Shown here: one piece after another, positions 1 to 5,315 of the stretch
Layout: each line of letters starts with the position of its first letter
How positions within the stretch are numbered: the stretch's first letter is position 1
NCBI GenBank assembly: GCA_947476515.1
Contig: CANJQZ010000054.1
Span: forward strand, 1 to 9,856
Direction of reading: 5' to 3'
Length of the DNA stretch: 9,856 nt
Source: Flavobacteriales bacterium
GTDB lineage: Bacteria > Bacteroidota > Bacteroidia > Flavobacteriales_D > Crocinitomicaceae
The notes under the pieces: generated by a model
Told to the model about the DNA's origin: nothing
Database searches by the model: none
Seen by the model: only the letters and a program-made list of their open reading frames with translations
Program-made: the position numbers and the translations under genes

Positions 1-627
1 GATAATTATGGTGAAAATGACGACTGGATTGAGTTGTATAATACTACTTCTCATGCTATAGATTTAACTGGACTTTATCTTTCAGATGATATTGCATTGT
101 ATACTAAATGGGCCATTCCTGTAAATTCGGTGATTTTACCTAATAGCTATTTAATCGTATGGGCAGATAATGATCCATCACAAATTGGCTTGCATACAAA
201 TTTTAAATTAAGCTCTAATGGAGAGTCTTTGTTTTTTAGTAATGGTGTGAATTTGTATGATCAAGTTTCTTTCAGTCTTCAGTCTGCCGATATTTCATAC
301 GCGCGTTGTCCTGATGCTGGAGTCTTTGCTTTTGCAGCGCCTACTTTTAATGCAACTAATAATTGTTTTGCTGGAATTATTGAGGGATCTTCCAATGACC
401 TTTCTATTTACCCAGTTCCTTTTCAAGAATCATTTACTCTAAGAGTGACTCAAGAAGACGCGTATGAATTGACAGTAAGTGACCTTCAGGGTAGAACAGT
501 GCTTTCAAATGCTTTTAATGGTAAGGAAATTCAAATCAACTCCGAGCAATGGAAAACAGGGATTTATTTATTAGGTATAAAAAATTCTAAAGGGGAAACT
601 CAAACAAGTAGTATTGTTAAATACTAA
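1..627 (+). CDS. Secreted lamin-tail-domain protein with T9SS C-terminal sorting domain (5'-truncated)
   Basis: The frame is open from base 1, so only the last 208 residues are visible. Residues 1 to about 110 form a lamin tail domain (LTD). It opens with DDWIELYN, the hallmark strand of the family, continues with a Leu-rich beta pattern (LTGLYLSDD), and ends with the usual ARCPDAGVF...APTFNATN closure. From about residue 130 to the end is a type A sorting domain of the type IX secretion system, with the typical SIYPVPFQESF start, a VSDLQGRTVL strand, and a GIYLLGI strand before a short basic tail. Known of the family: this domain sends proteins through the outer membrane and is cleaved on export. 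LTDs often sit beside CotH, nuclease or other extracellular modules, but that part lies outside the window. The product is therefore probably cell-surface or secreted and its activity cannot be told. It converges with the next gene, with 9 bp between the stop codons. Confidence 0.85.
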   Translation, partial: DNYGENDDWIELYNTTSHAIDLTGLYLSDDIALYTKWAIPVNSVILPNSYLIVWADNDPSQIGLHTNFKLSSNGESLFFSNGVNLYDQVSFSLQSADISYARCPDAGVFAFAAPTFNATNNCFAGIIEGSSNDLSIYPVPFQESFTLRVTQEDAYELTVSDLQGRTVLSNAFNGKEIQINSEQWKTGIYLLGIKNSKGETQTSSIVKY

Positions 628-644
628 GAATAAATTTTATTCTT
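626..644. terminator. Possible bidirectional terminator between convergent genes
   Basis: A perfect inverted repeat with arms AAGAATAAA and TTTATTCTT around a single base overlaps both stop codons of the convergent gene pair. The realistic hairpin would have a 6-7 bp AU-only stem. Its place between convergent genes and its symmetry suggest shared termination, but the stem is weak and no clear U-tract follows. Confidence 0.35.
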
Positions 645-1002
645 CTTTGAGGTGCGCTTCAATTATTTGAAATAAGTGATGTCTTTGCTGTATTGAAAGA
701 TAGAAATAAGCTAATCTTTTATTAGCAATAAATCGTTTCTTATAGAATCCTAAACACATGACATTTAAAAATTTCCTTCCAAATTTAAATTCAGGAGTGA
801 AATCGATTTCAATTCTCCCTAATTCTTTCATTGCTGTGGTAATGGTTGGACTTAAATCCATTTGACTGACTTGCACTCTTATTTGTTCTGAAAGCGTATC
901 AAATCGACTTAAAGTGTCCGATTCAAAGATCTTAATCTTCATAAAGCGCTTGTATTGGAAGTCAGCGTCTGTGAATGCTCGAAATAATTGGTCAATTGTC
1001 AT
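637..1002 (-). CDS. Hypothetical 121-residue protein of unknown function
   Basis: I do not recognise this protein. It has no signal peptide and no membrane segment, and it is rich in Phe, Lys and Arg. The N-terminal half (MTIDQLFRAFTDADF...) looks helical. The C-terminal half is basic, with FGRKFLNV, YKKRFIANKRL and a final helix ending HLKEE. I chose the ATG at 1002 over an in-frame TTG at 1029. The ATG has an AAAGG sequence about 8-12 bases upstream, and a good promoter ends at 1027, which would put the transcription start downstream of the TTG. Codon use is AT-rich like its neighbours on this side of the window. The gene has its own promoter and does not belong to the tlyA operon upstream. 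A small cytoplasmic, possibly nucleic-acid-binding role is only a guess from its charge. Confidence 0.65.
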   Translation of the reverse strand: MTIDQLFRAFTDADFQYKRFMKIKIFESDTLSRFDTLSEQIRVQVSQMDLSPTITTAMKELGRIEIDFTPEFKFGRKFLNVMCLGFYKKRFIANKRLAYFYLSIQQRHHLFQIIEAHLKEE

Positions 1003-1026
1003 TTTTGGTACCTTTAAAAAGGAATG

Positions 1027-1058
1027 CAAAAGTAGTATTATTGTCTTGGGAATTCAAA
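1027..1058 (-). promoter_or_regulatory. Bacteroidota-type sigma-ABfr promoter (TTTG-N20-TACTTTTG)
   Basis: Read on the minus strand there is TTTG (1055-1058), a 20-base spacer, then TACTTTTG (1027-1034), an exact match to the TAnnTTTG -7 element. This fits the known -33/-7 consensus of Bacteroidetes housekeeping promoters, including spacing. Transcription would start near 1021, giving a leader of about 19 bases before the ATG at 1002. Confidence 0.7.
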
Positions 1059-1209
1059 TTTATTTTTTGAAAATAAAATTTAAAGCTACGCTTTGATGAT
1101 GTAATAGGTTGATGTTATTGACTGATTACGATTTTTACACAACATCTTTTTGTCATGATTTTCAAAAAAAATACACGCCAAAAAGGGAACTATTATTATG
1201 TTTTTTCGC

Positions 1210-1253
1210 TGGATTTCATCCAACTCTAATGATATTCAACCCCGATTGGGGTT
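1210..1253. repeat. Two-hairpin REP-like intergenic element
   Basis: Two compact hairpins lie in tandem: TGGAT-TTC-ATCCA (1210-1222) and AACCCC-GATT-GGGGTT (1238-1253), joined by a 15-base AT-rich linker. The GC-rich second stem stands out in an AT-rich spacer. It could serve as the terminator of tlyA, whose stop is about 37 bp away, but no U-tract follows it on the minus strand. The paired short stems resemble dispersed palindromic intergenic repeats of Bacteroidota genomes. The rest of the spacer, 1059-1209 and 1254-1289, shows nothing I can name. Confidence 0.4.
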
Positions 1254-1289
1254 AAAAATTATTCTTGCGGCATAATTAATACCAGTCAA

Positions 1290-2027
1290 TTATGATTTTA
1301 GTTTTCTAAAAAACCCAATAAATTCCTTATTTCCATTTTCACCCAAGATGGGCGATAAAATATGATCTTGATATACGAGTTGGCTTAAAGCAGCACATTC
1401 TTTAGCTCTTTCCAATATTTCTGGATATAATTTGGTGTCTGTGAGTAATCCAAATTTATTAACCTTGGACTTATCGGCTTCAATTTGAGGCTTTATGACA
1501 ATAATTGCCATTCCATTATCTGCTAAAAATGGACATATAAAAGGAAGCACATCTTTTAATGCCTCATTGGTTGAATCAATAAAAAGTCCAGAATAACTTT
1601 CAGTTATAGTTTTTGAGGACAGAAACCGCAAAGCTTTTTTATCGAGGATGGTGATGCGTTCGTCCTCTTTAAAGATCTCTTTAATAATACCAGAATGTTG
1701 AGGAATACAGATGGTATGGGTCGCTCCATTGGCCAATAAGACTTCACTTGCTGCACAAGTTTCATTACTATAATCAATCCAAGCGCTTTTTTTGATGTCT
1801 ATTTCCCATTGATCTATTGCCGTAGAAATTTTTTGAGCATCAATGGATTTCCATCTTTCGTCATTGATGATAAGCTTTATCTCCGCATCTTCAGTAAATT
1901 TTTTCCCGGTTTTGTTGATTAATTTACCATTCACCAGAACGCCATAAGTTTTTATGATTCTTTCTGCATCCATTCTGTTAATAGCAAGTTGTTTATCAAC
2001 GAGAAGTTTATCAATTCTAATTTCCAT
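1290..2027 (-). CDS. TlyA-family S4/FtsJ-like rRNA methyltransferase homologue with degenerate SAM-binding motif
   Basis: This 245-residue protein has the TlyA layout. An S4 RNA-binding domain comes first (about residues 3-58, MEIRIDKLLVDKQLA through LVNGKLINKTG), followed by an FtsJ-like methyltransferase fold. TlyA enzymes 2'-O-methylate rRNA. The catalytic K-D-K-E tetrad of the FtsJ fold appears intact as K66 (DAQKI), D151 (LFIDST), K179 (IVIKPQIE) and E235 (GNKEFIG). However, the SRGG motif before the first Lys reads SIDA, the glycine-rich SAM loop (usually D-x-G-x-STGGFT) reads DYSNETCAASE at 85-95, the motif II region normally VDVGY reads IPQHS, and DxSFISL reads DSTNEAL. I start at the ATG at 2027 because the protein then begins just before the S4 domain, like family members; longer in-frame extensions overlap the upstream gene. 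It begins 2 bp after the lipoprotein stop, so the two are probably co-transcribed. It may be an altered-cofactor enzyme, an RNA-binding pseudoenzyme, or weakly active. Confidence 0.8.
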   Translation of the reverse strand: MEIRIDKLLVDKQLAINRMDAERIIKTYGVLVNGKLINKTGKKFTEDAEIKLIINDERWKSIDAQKISTAIDQWEIDIKKSAWIDYSNETCAASEVLLANGATHTICIPQHSGIIKEIFKEDERITILDKKALRFLSSKTITESYSGLFIDSTNEALKDVLPFICPFLADNGMAIIVIKPQIEADKSKVNKFGLLTDTKLYPEILERAKECAALSQLVYQDHILSPILGENGNKEFIGFFRKLKS

Positions 2028-2029
2028 TT

Positions 2030-2476
2030 TTAGGGCTTGGTGTAAAGTAGATTTTCTTTCCAACCTTGTAATTGAAGATAAATCGAACTGTTGGTTTCAT
2101 TTTTATAACACAAATCTGAGATGTCAACCTCAATGTCTTTGATAATTTTAGCTTTACAAGCATCTTGCTTGTTATCATGAATTAAACGAATAGAGCGAAT
2201 GGGCGGCAAAGATTTAGATATTTGGGTAGCGCCCACAAGTTGAAAAGAATGTTCTTGACATCCTCCAGCATAACTAATTTTCAATAATAGTTTATTGCCT
2301 GAAATAGAGGCTTCTTGAATTTCAAATGGAGCCGAAATCGTGGTGTCCTTTGAAAGCGTTCCCATTATTTTCATGTTGTTTTCAGTTGTTATTTCTGAAG
2401 TATTTTTCTGCATTTCCCTATGGTTTTTGCAAGCAAATAGCATCAAAACAAAAAAGAGGATAGTAATATTTTTCAT
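2030..2476 (-). CDS. Small uncharacterised lipoprotein
   Basis: This 148-residue protein starts with a short basic n-region (MKN), a hydrophobic run and a lipobox LFAC with the lipidated Cys at position 16, so it should be processed by signal peptidase II and anchored in a membrane facing the periplasm or the outside. The mature part, after a Lys/Asn/Thr-rich linker (about 17-40), is a compact beta-type domain. It contains YAGGCQEHSF (about 69-78), a later Leu-Ile-His-Asp stretch and an Asp-Ala-Cys-Lys-Ala stretch; a second Cys pair is possible (C73, C108). This GGC...H...DAC pattern recalls small Bacteroidota lipoproteins annotated as hypothetical, so I assign no function. It has its own -7 element at 2499-2506 and is followed after 2 bp by the TlyA-like gene, implying one transcript and probably coupled translation. 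It is divergent from rimO. Confidence 0.8.
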   Translation of the reverse strand: MKNITILFFVLMLFACKNHREMQKNTSEITTENNMKIMGTLSKDTTISAPFEIQEASISGNKLLLKISYAGGCQEHSFQLVGATQISKSLPPIRSIRLIHDNKQDACKAKIIKDIEVDISDLCYKNETNSSIYLQLQGWKENLLYTKP

Positions 2477-2498
2477 ACAATTATTTTTGGAAGAATTG

Positions 2499-2506
2499 CA
2501 AATTTA
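2499..2506 (-). promoter_or_regulatory. Probable -7 element of the lipoprotein-tlyA operon
   Basis: The minus strand reads TAAATTTG, an exact TAnnTTTG match, ending 22 bp before the lipoprotein ATG. No clear TTTG -33 box lies 19-21 bp further upstream, so the call rests on the -7 box and its position. Confidence 0.45.
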
Positions 2507-2639
2507 GTACCAAAGTATAAAGGTACACATAACATAGAAATCACTTGAGTTTATTTTATTTATAATTTACCTTATCGTTTTGAATAATAGCTTTCAAAGT
2601 ATTTAAGGAGAAAGAATATATCTTTTCATTTTCTTGCCT

Positions 2640-2647
2640 TACCTTTG
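2640..2647 (+). promoter_or_regulatory. Probable -7 element of rimO
   Basis: TACCTTTG is an exact TAnnTTTG match and is followed by GC, as is common in flavobacterial promoters. It ends 15 bp before the rimO ATG, implying a very short leader with no room for a strong Shine-Dalgarno site. No TTTG -33 box is visible at the expected distance. Confidence 0.5.
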
Positions 2648-2662
2648 CGGCTCAAGTAAAGT

Positions 2663-3985
2663 ATGAAAACAAAAACATTAAAGAAGAATAAAGTAAATGT
2701 AATTACACTCGGGTGTTCTAAGAATATTTACGATTCAGAGGTGCTGATGGCGCAATTAAAAGCAAATCAATTTGATGTAGAGCATGAATCAATGGAAGAT
2801 GATGCCTCTATTGTGATTATAAATACTTGTGGATTTATTGATAATGCAAAGCAAGAATCAATCGATACCATTATTCGATATGCAGAAGCAAAAAAGGATG
2901 GTTTGGTTGACAAAGTATATGTTACAGGTTGTCTATCTGAACGCTATAAAGATGATCTTGAAAAAGAAATTCCAGAGGTTGATGCTTTTTTTGGAACACG
3001 CGATTTACCAAGATTACTAAAAACTTTAAAAGCAGATTACAAGCATGAGTTAGTAGGGGAAAGGTTGTTAACGACACCTTCTCATTATGCTTACTTTAAA
3101 ATTGCTGAGGGTTGTGATCGACCTTGTACATTTTGTGCCATTCCGATCATGCGTGGAAAACATCTTTCTACGCCAATTGAGGATTTAATTACACAAGCAA
3201 AATCATTAGCAGCAAAAGGGGTTAAAGAATTGATGTTAATTGCTCAAGATTTAACTTATTATGGATTAGATATCTACAAAAAGAGAGCTTTAGCAGATTT
3301 ATTACTTCAGTTGTCTGATGTGGAAGGAATAGAATGGATTCGTTTACATTATGCTTTCCCAAGTGGTTTTCCAATGGAAGTATTGGATGTAATGCGCGAA
3401 AAGAAAAACATTTGCAATTATTTGGACATGCCTTTACAGCACGGTTCCACCCGCATGTTACAGGCAATGAAGCGTGGCACCACAAGAGAAAAAACCGAGC
3501 AATTGATTGCTGACATTCGTGAAAAAGTTCCGGGTATCGCATTAAGAACTACTCTAATTGCCGGTTATCCAGGAGAAACAGAAGCTGATTTTCAAGAAAT
3601 GTATGATTGGGTGCTGAGAAGTAAATTCGATCGTTTGGGCATCTTTACCTATTCACACGAAGAAAACACTGCTGCTTATGCCTTTGAGGATGATGTTCCG
3701 GCTGAGGTAAAAAAAGAACGCGCTGATGCCATTATGGATTTACAGGCGGGTATTAGCTATGATTTGAATCAACTAAAAATAGGAAAAACTTTCAAAGTTC
3801 TTTTTGATCGAGTAGAAGGGGACTATTTTATTGGTCGTACCGAGTTTGATTCACCTGATGTAGACAATGAAGTATTGGTGAAGAAGTCTGCGGATAATTT
3901 CATTCGCCTTGGAGATTTTGCGTATGTTGAAATCACAAGTGCTGACCATTATGATTTGTATGGTGAATTGGTTGAGGGGGTTTGA
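2663..3985 (+). CDS. rimO: Ribosomal protein S12 methylthiotransferase RimO
   Basis: RimO is a cytoplasmic radical-SAM enzyme that adds a methylthio group to a conserved Asp of ribosomal protein S12. The 440 residues match the family length and order. The N-terminal methylthiotransferase domain carries the auxiliary-cluster cysteines C18 (TLGCSKN), C56 (NTCGFI) and C90 (VTGCLSE). The radical-SAM domain carries the CxxxCxxC motif C151-C155-C158 (EGCDRPCTFCAIPIMRGK). The C-terminal TRAM domain lies at about 370-437 (GKTFKVLFDRVEGDYFIGR). The CDRPCTFC...IMRGK signature and the NIYDSEVL stretch favour RimO over the tRNA enzymes MiaB and MtaB. The ATG at 2663 gives a 17-residue lead to the first cluster cysteine, which is usual. 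The gene is complete, with no odd residues. It is divergent from the lipoprotein gene, stands alone, has a TAnnTTTG box upstream and a hairpin terminator downstream. Confidence 0.96.
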   Translation: MKTKTLKKNKVNVITLGCSKNIYDSEVLMAQLKANQFDVEHESMEDDASIVIINTCGFIDNAKQESIDTIIRYAEAKKDGLVDKVYVTGCLSERYKDDLEKEIPEVDAFFGTRDLPRLLKTLKADYKHELVGERLLTTPSHYAYFKIAEGCDRPCTFCAIPIMRGKHLSTPIEDLITQAKSLAAKGVKELMLIAQDLTYYGLDIYKKRALADLLLQLSDVEGIEWIRLHYAFPSGFPMEVLDVMREKKNICNYLDMPLQHGSTRMLQAMKRGTTREKTEQLIADIREKVPGIALRTTLIAGYPGETEADFQEMYDWVLRSKFDRLGIFTYSHEENTAAYAFEDDVPAEVKKERADAIMDLQAGISYDLNQLKIGKTFKVLFDRVEGDYFIGRTEFDSPDVDNEVLVKKSADNFIRLGDFAYVEITSADHYDLYGELVEGV

Positions 3986-4023
3986 TTTTTTATTATTTAT
4001 CTCTGTTTTGCATAAAACTTCGC

Positions 4024-4054
4024 AATTAAAATTAGCGTTATCCTAATTTTTAAT
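4024..4054 (+). terminator. Probable rho-independent terminator of rimO
   Basis: AAAATTAG (4028-4035) pairs perfectly with CTAATTTT (4043-4050) around a 7-base loop, and the stem extends to about 11 bp with one bulged T. The T-run lies in the 3' arm and just after it. It sits about 40 bp after the rimO stop. The stem is AT-rich, so the strength is uncertain. Confidence 0.5.
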
Positions 4055-4134
4055 ATTGCTTGAATCTATTTTGAACATTTTGTCAGTTAAATTGTCAGTT
4101 GTATATTGAATTTTCTAATTCTAATATACATAAT

Positions 4135-4488
4135 ATGATTACTTGCTCTCTTATATTAAATATCCTTGTTCTAATTCCTGTCTGTTTGACTTTGCTTTTC
4201 AATGTCAAAAAAATTCAAGATGCCGCTGGAATATTTACGCCAGCACGGGGAATTTTACTTGCTATTTATATAAGTATTTTGGTATCTTCTGTTTTTTTAT
4301 TGTTTTTTATGGATGTGAAACTTGCTTTCGCGTTGTTATCCATACAAATTCTCTACAAAGTACTGAGTCCATTTACAGTTAAGTCAATTAAAAATCCCAT
4401 CGTTATTTCAAATTTAGTGATTGCCACTTTTCATCTGGCAACTATAATTATTATGTTGAAATCTGGATCTGTAAAGTTTGATTTTTAG
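4135..4488 (+). CDS. Small integral membrane protein of unknown function
   Basis: This 117-residue protein is strongly hydrophobic. I see four likely membrane helices, at about residues 4-23, 40-60, 61-78 and 92-112, with a short basic and polar loop (NVKKIQDAAG) after the first and a positively charged loop (VKSIKNP) before the last. The cluster of charge near the loops suggests they face the cytoplasm. I do not recognise the family. The ATG at 4135 is preferred over an in-frame TTG at 4099 because the extra 12 residues are polar, Asn/Ser-rich and unlike a conserved start. No Shine-Dalgarno site is visible. The leader holds two copies of TTGTCAGTT (4080-4088 and 4092-4100) 12 bp apart, which could be a binding site or chance. 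Composition matches the AT-rich left half. The gene is followed by a repeat-rich non-coding region. Confidence 0.65.
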   Translation: MITCSLILNILVLIPVCLTLLFNVKKIQDAAGIFTPARGILLAIYISILVSSVFLLFFMDVKLAFALLSIQILYKVLSPFTVKSIKNPIVISNLVIATFHLATIIIMLKSGSVKFDF

Positions 4489-4621
4489 TCTTAGAAGGAT
4501 TCGAACTGCAAAGAGACCACGAAGGAGCACCGAAGAGAATGAGTATGAAGTAAAAATAGCGTAAGAAATCATCGCTCTCGCTTTTAGAAACAAGTTCCAA
4601 TCGCTAAAAAATATTAAATAA

Positions 4622-4646
4622 AACCCTGACATTTATCGTCAGGGTT
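4622..4646 (-). terminator. Hairpin with U-tract on the minus strand
   Basis: AACCCTGAC (4622-4630) pairs perfectly with GTCAGGGTT (4638-4646) over a 7-base loop. On the minus strand the stem is followed by TTTTATTTAATATTTTTT, so it has the form of an intrinsic terminator for leftward transcription, for example from the truncated nuclease gene. On the plus strand the downstream bases are less U-rich. Confidence 0.6.
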
Positions 4647-4701
4647 GTTCTCACGCTCTTTTTGTGATCCCTCTGGGAGTATTACATGAACCCTTGTCTT
4701 T

Positions 4702-4724
4702 GGCTCAATCCAAGCATAAAGTCC
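4702..4724 (+). repeat. 23-bp direct repeat, copy 1
   Basis: This stretch, beginning GGCTCAATCC and ending TAAAGTCC, is identical to 4842-4864. The two copies are 140 bp apart in the same orientation. The flanking bases differ, so the unit boundary is sharp on both sides. Confidence 0.8.
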
Positions 4725-4766
4725 CCCTTGTTTCACAAGGCTCGTACTTTTTTATTTTCTTAGCTT

Positions 4767-4784
4767 ATAGAAACAAGTTTCTAT
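4767..4784. repeat. Near-perfect palindrome ATAGAAAC-AA-GTTTCTAT
   Basis: Arms of 8 bp around two bases make a symmetric site. A degenerate relative at 4585-4605 shares the left arm and the following TCGCT. It may be a structural part of the repeat element, or a protein-binding site. Confidence 0.55.
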
Positions 4785-4841
4785 CGCTGCAAAATAAATT
4801 AGAGTTTGGGGATTACGAGCACGCTCGTTTTCCAATTGATG

Positions 4842-4864
4842 GGCTCAATCCAAGCATAAAGTCC
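4842..4864 (+). repeat. 23-bp direct repeat, copy 2, at the broken end of the nuclease gene
   Basis: This is the second exact copy of the 4702-4724 unit. Its right edge coincides, within a few bases, with the point where the DUF1524 homology of the leftward gene stops, and it supplies that frame's stop codon. This makes it the likely junction of an insertion or recombination event. Confidence 0.75.
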
Positions 4865-5297
4865 ACCCCCATTCAATCGGTATATTCTCTCCTTGAGGTA
4901 AAATATGTTCAACAGTCCAAACAAAAATATTCTTGTTTCTTGCATAGAAATTGGTGTATCGTTCTTTGGTCTGGCTTTCAGTTAACTCTATACTTGATAA
5001 AATATATCTTGTTGCACCGACATTTTCTTCATACAAATCACCTTTTAGTTTATCTTCAAAAAGAATATCGTTTGCTGGTTTTCCCTTTTCCAAAATTATG
5101 GATCTAATTTTATCGTAGTCATACTGTTCAAGTTTATTTACCTCAACAATAATATCCATAAAATAATTAGTCAAATCCCTGGTTGGAGGGGAATCCGTTA
5201 CATTCCTTCTTATAAAGTACTTACATAAAAAATTAATGAGTTCTATTTTATTTGAATCACTAATATTAAATTTCTTCTCAACAAAGAGTAGAAGCAT
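4845..5297 (-). pseudogene. Truncated DUF262/DUF1524 (GmrSD-like) restriction/defence protein remnant
   Basis: The 150-residue frame matches the interior of GmrSD-type proteins, nucleases that attack modified or foreign DNA using an N-terminal DUF262 (ParB/Srx-like NTPase) domain and a C-terminal DUF1524 HNH nuclease domain. Visible parts are the helical middle (RRNVTDSPPTRDLTNYFMDII, about residues 30-50), the LYEENVGATRYILSSIE stretch (about 88-105) and the beginning of DUF1524, TVEHILPQ, which bears the His-Glu-His nuclease signature, then IPIEW. The DUF262 domain, normally several hundred residues, is missing: an in-frame stop lies just before the ATG, and the AraC gene ends 18 bp away. 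The rest of DUF1524 is missing too: after IPIEW the frame enters the 23-bp repeat and stops after seven unrelated residues. The fragment is AT-rich like the left half. It is almost certainly non-functional; a stand-alone short protein is unlikely because it has neither a complete middle domain nor a complete nuclease. Confidence 0.75.
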
Positions 5298-5315
5298 ATA
5301 TCATTATTTCAACAG

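Larger units (their letters stand above)
4489..4844. other. Gene-free, repeat-rich intergenic region
   Basis: No convincing gene lies here. The stretch holds two related copies of a TAGAAACAAGTT-type unit (4585-4605 and 4768-4788, 19 of 21 bases identical, both followed by an A-rich tract), a terminator-like hairpin (4622-4646), a hairpin CCTTGT-TTC-ACAAGG (4726-4740), and an inverted pair ACGAGC-AC-GCTCGT (4815-4828). It also holds one copy of a 23-bp direct repeat, whose second copy starts at 4842. The pattern is that of a composite intergenic repeat or a decayed small mobile element rather than coding DNA. Confidence 0.6.

Noticed and set aside
3222..3542. 106-codon frame antisense to rimO
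   Set aside because: It lies wholly within the well-supported rimO coding region and shows no domain.
4490..4512. tRNA-like 3' segment on the minus strand (GTTCGAATCC-like T loop)
   Set aside because: The bases flanking TTCGAAT do not pair as a T stem, and no acceptor, D or anticodon arm is present. It could be a decayed attachment-site scar but cannot be supported.
4414..4632. Leftward 72-codon frame overlapping the membrane-protein gene's 3' end
   Set aside because: It is antisense to the membrane protein over part of its length and otherwise translates the repeat unit; low-complexity Leu/Ser/Arg content fits a spurious reading of repetitive DNA.
4664..5107. Long rightward open frame (147 codons) across the repeat region
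   Set aside because: Its first half translates the repeats and hairpins, its second half is antisense to the clear DUF1524 fragment, and the protein has no recognisable domain or start signal.
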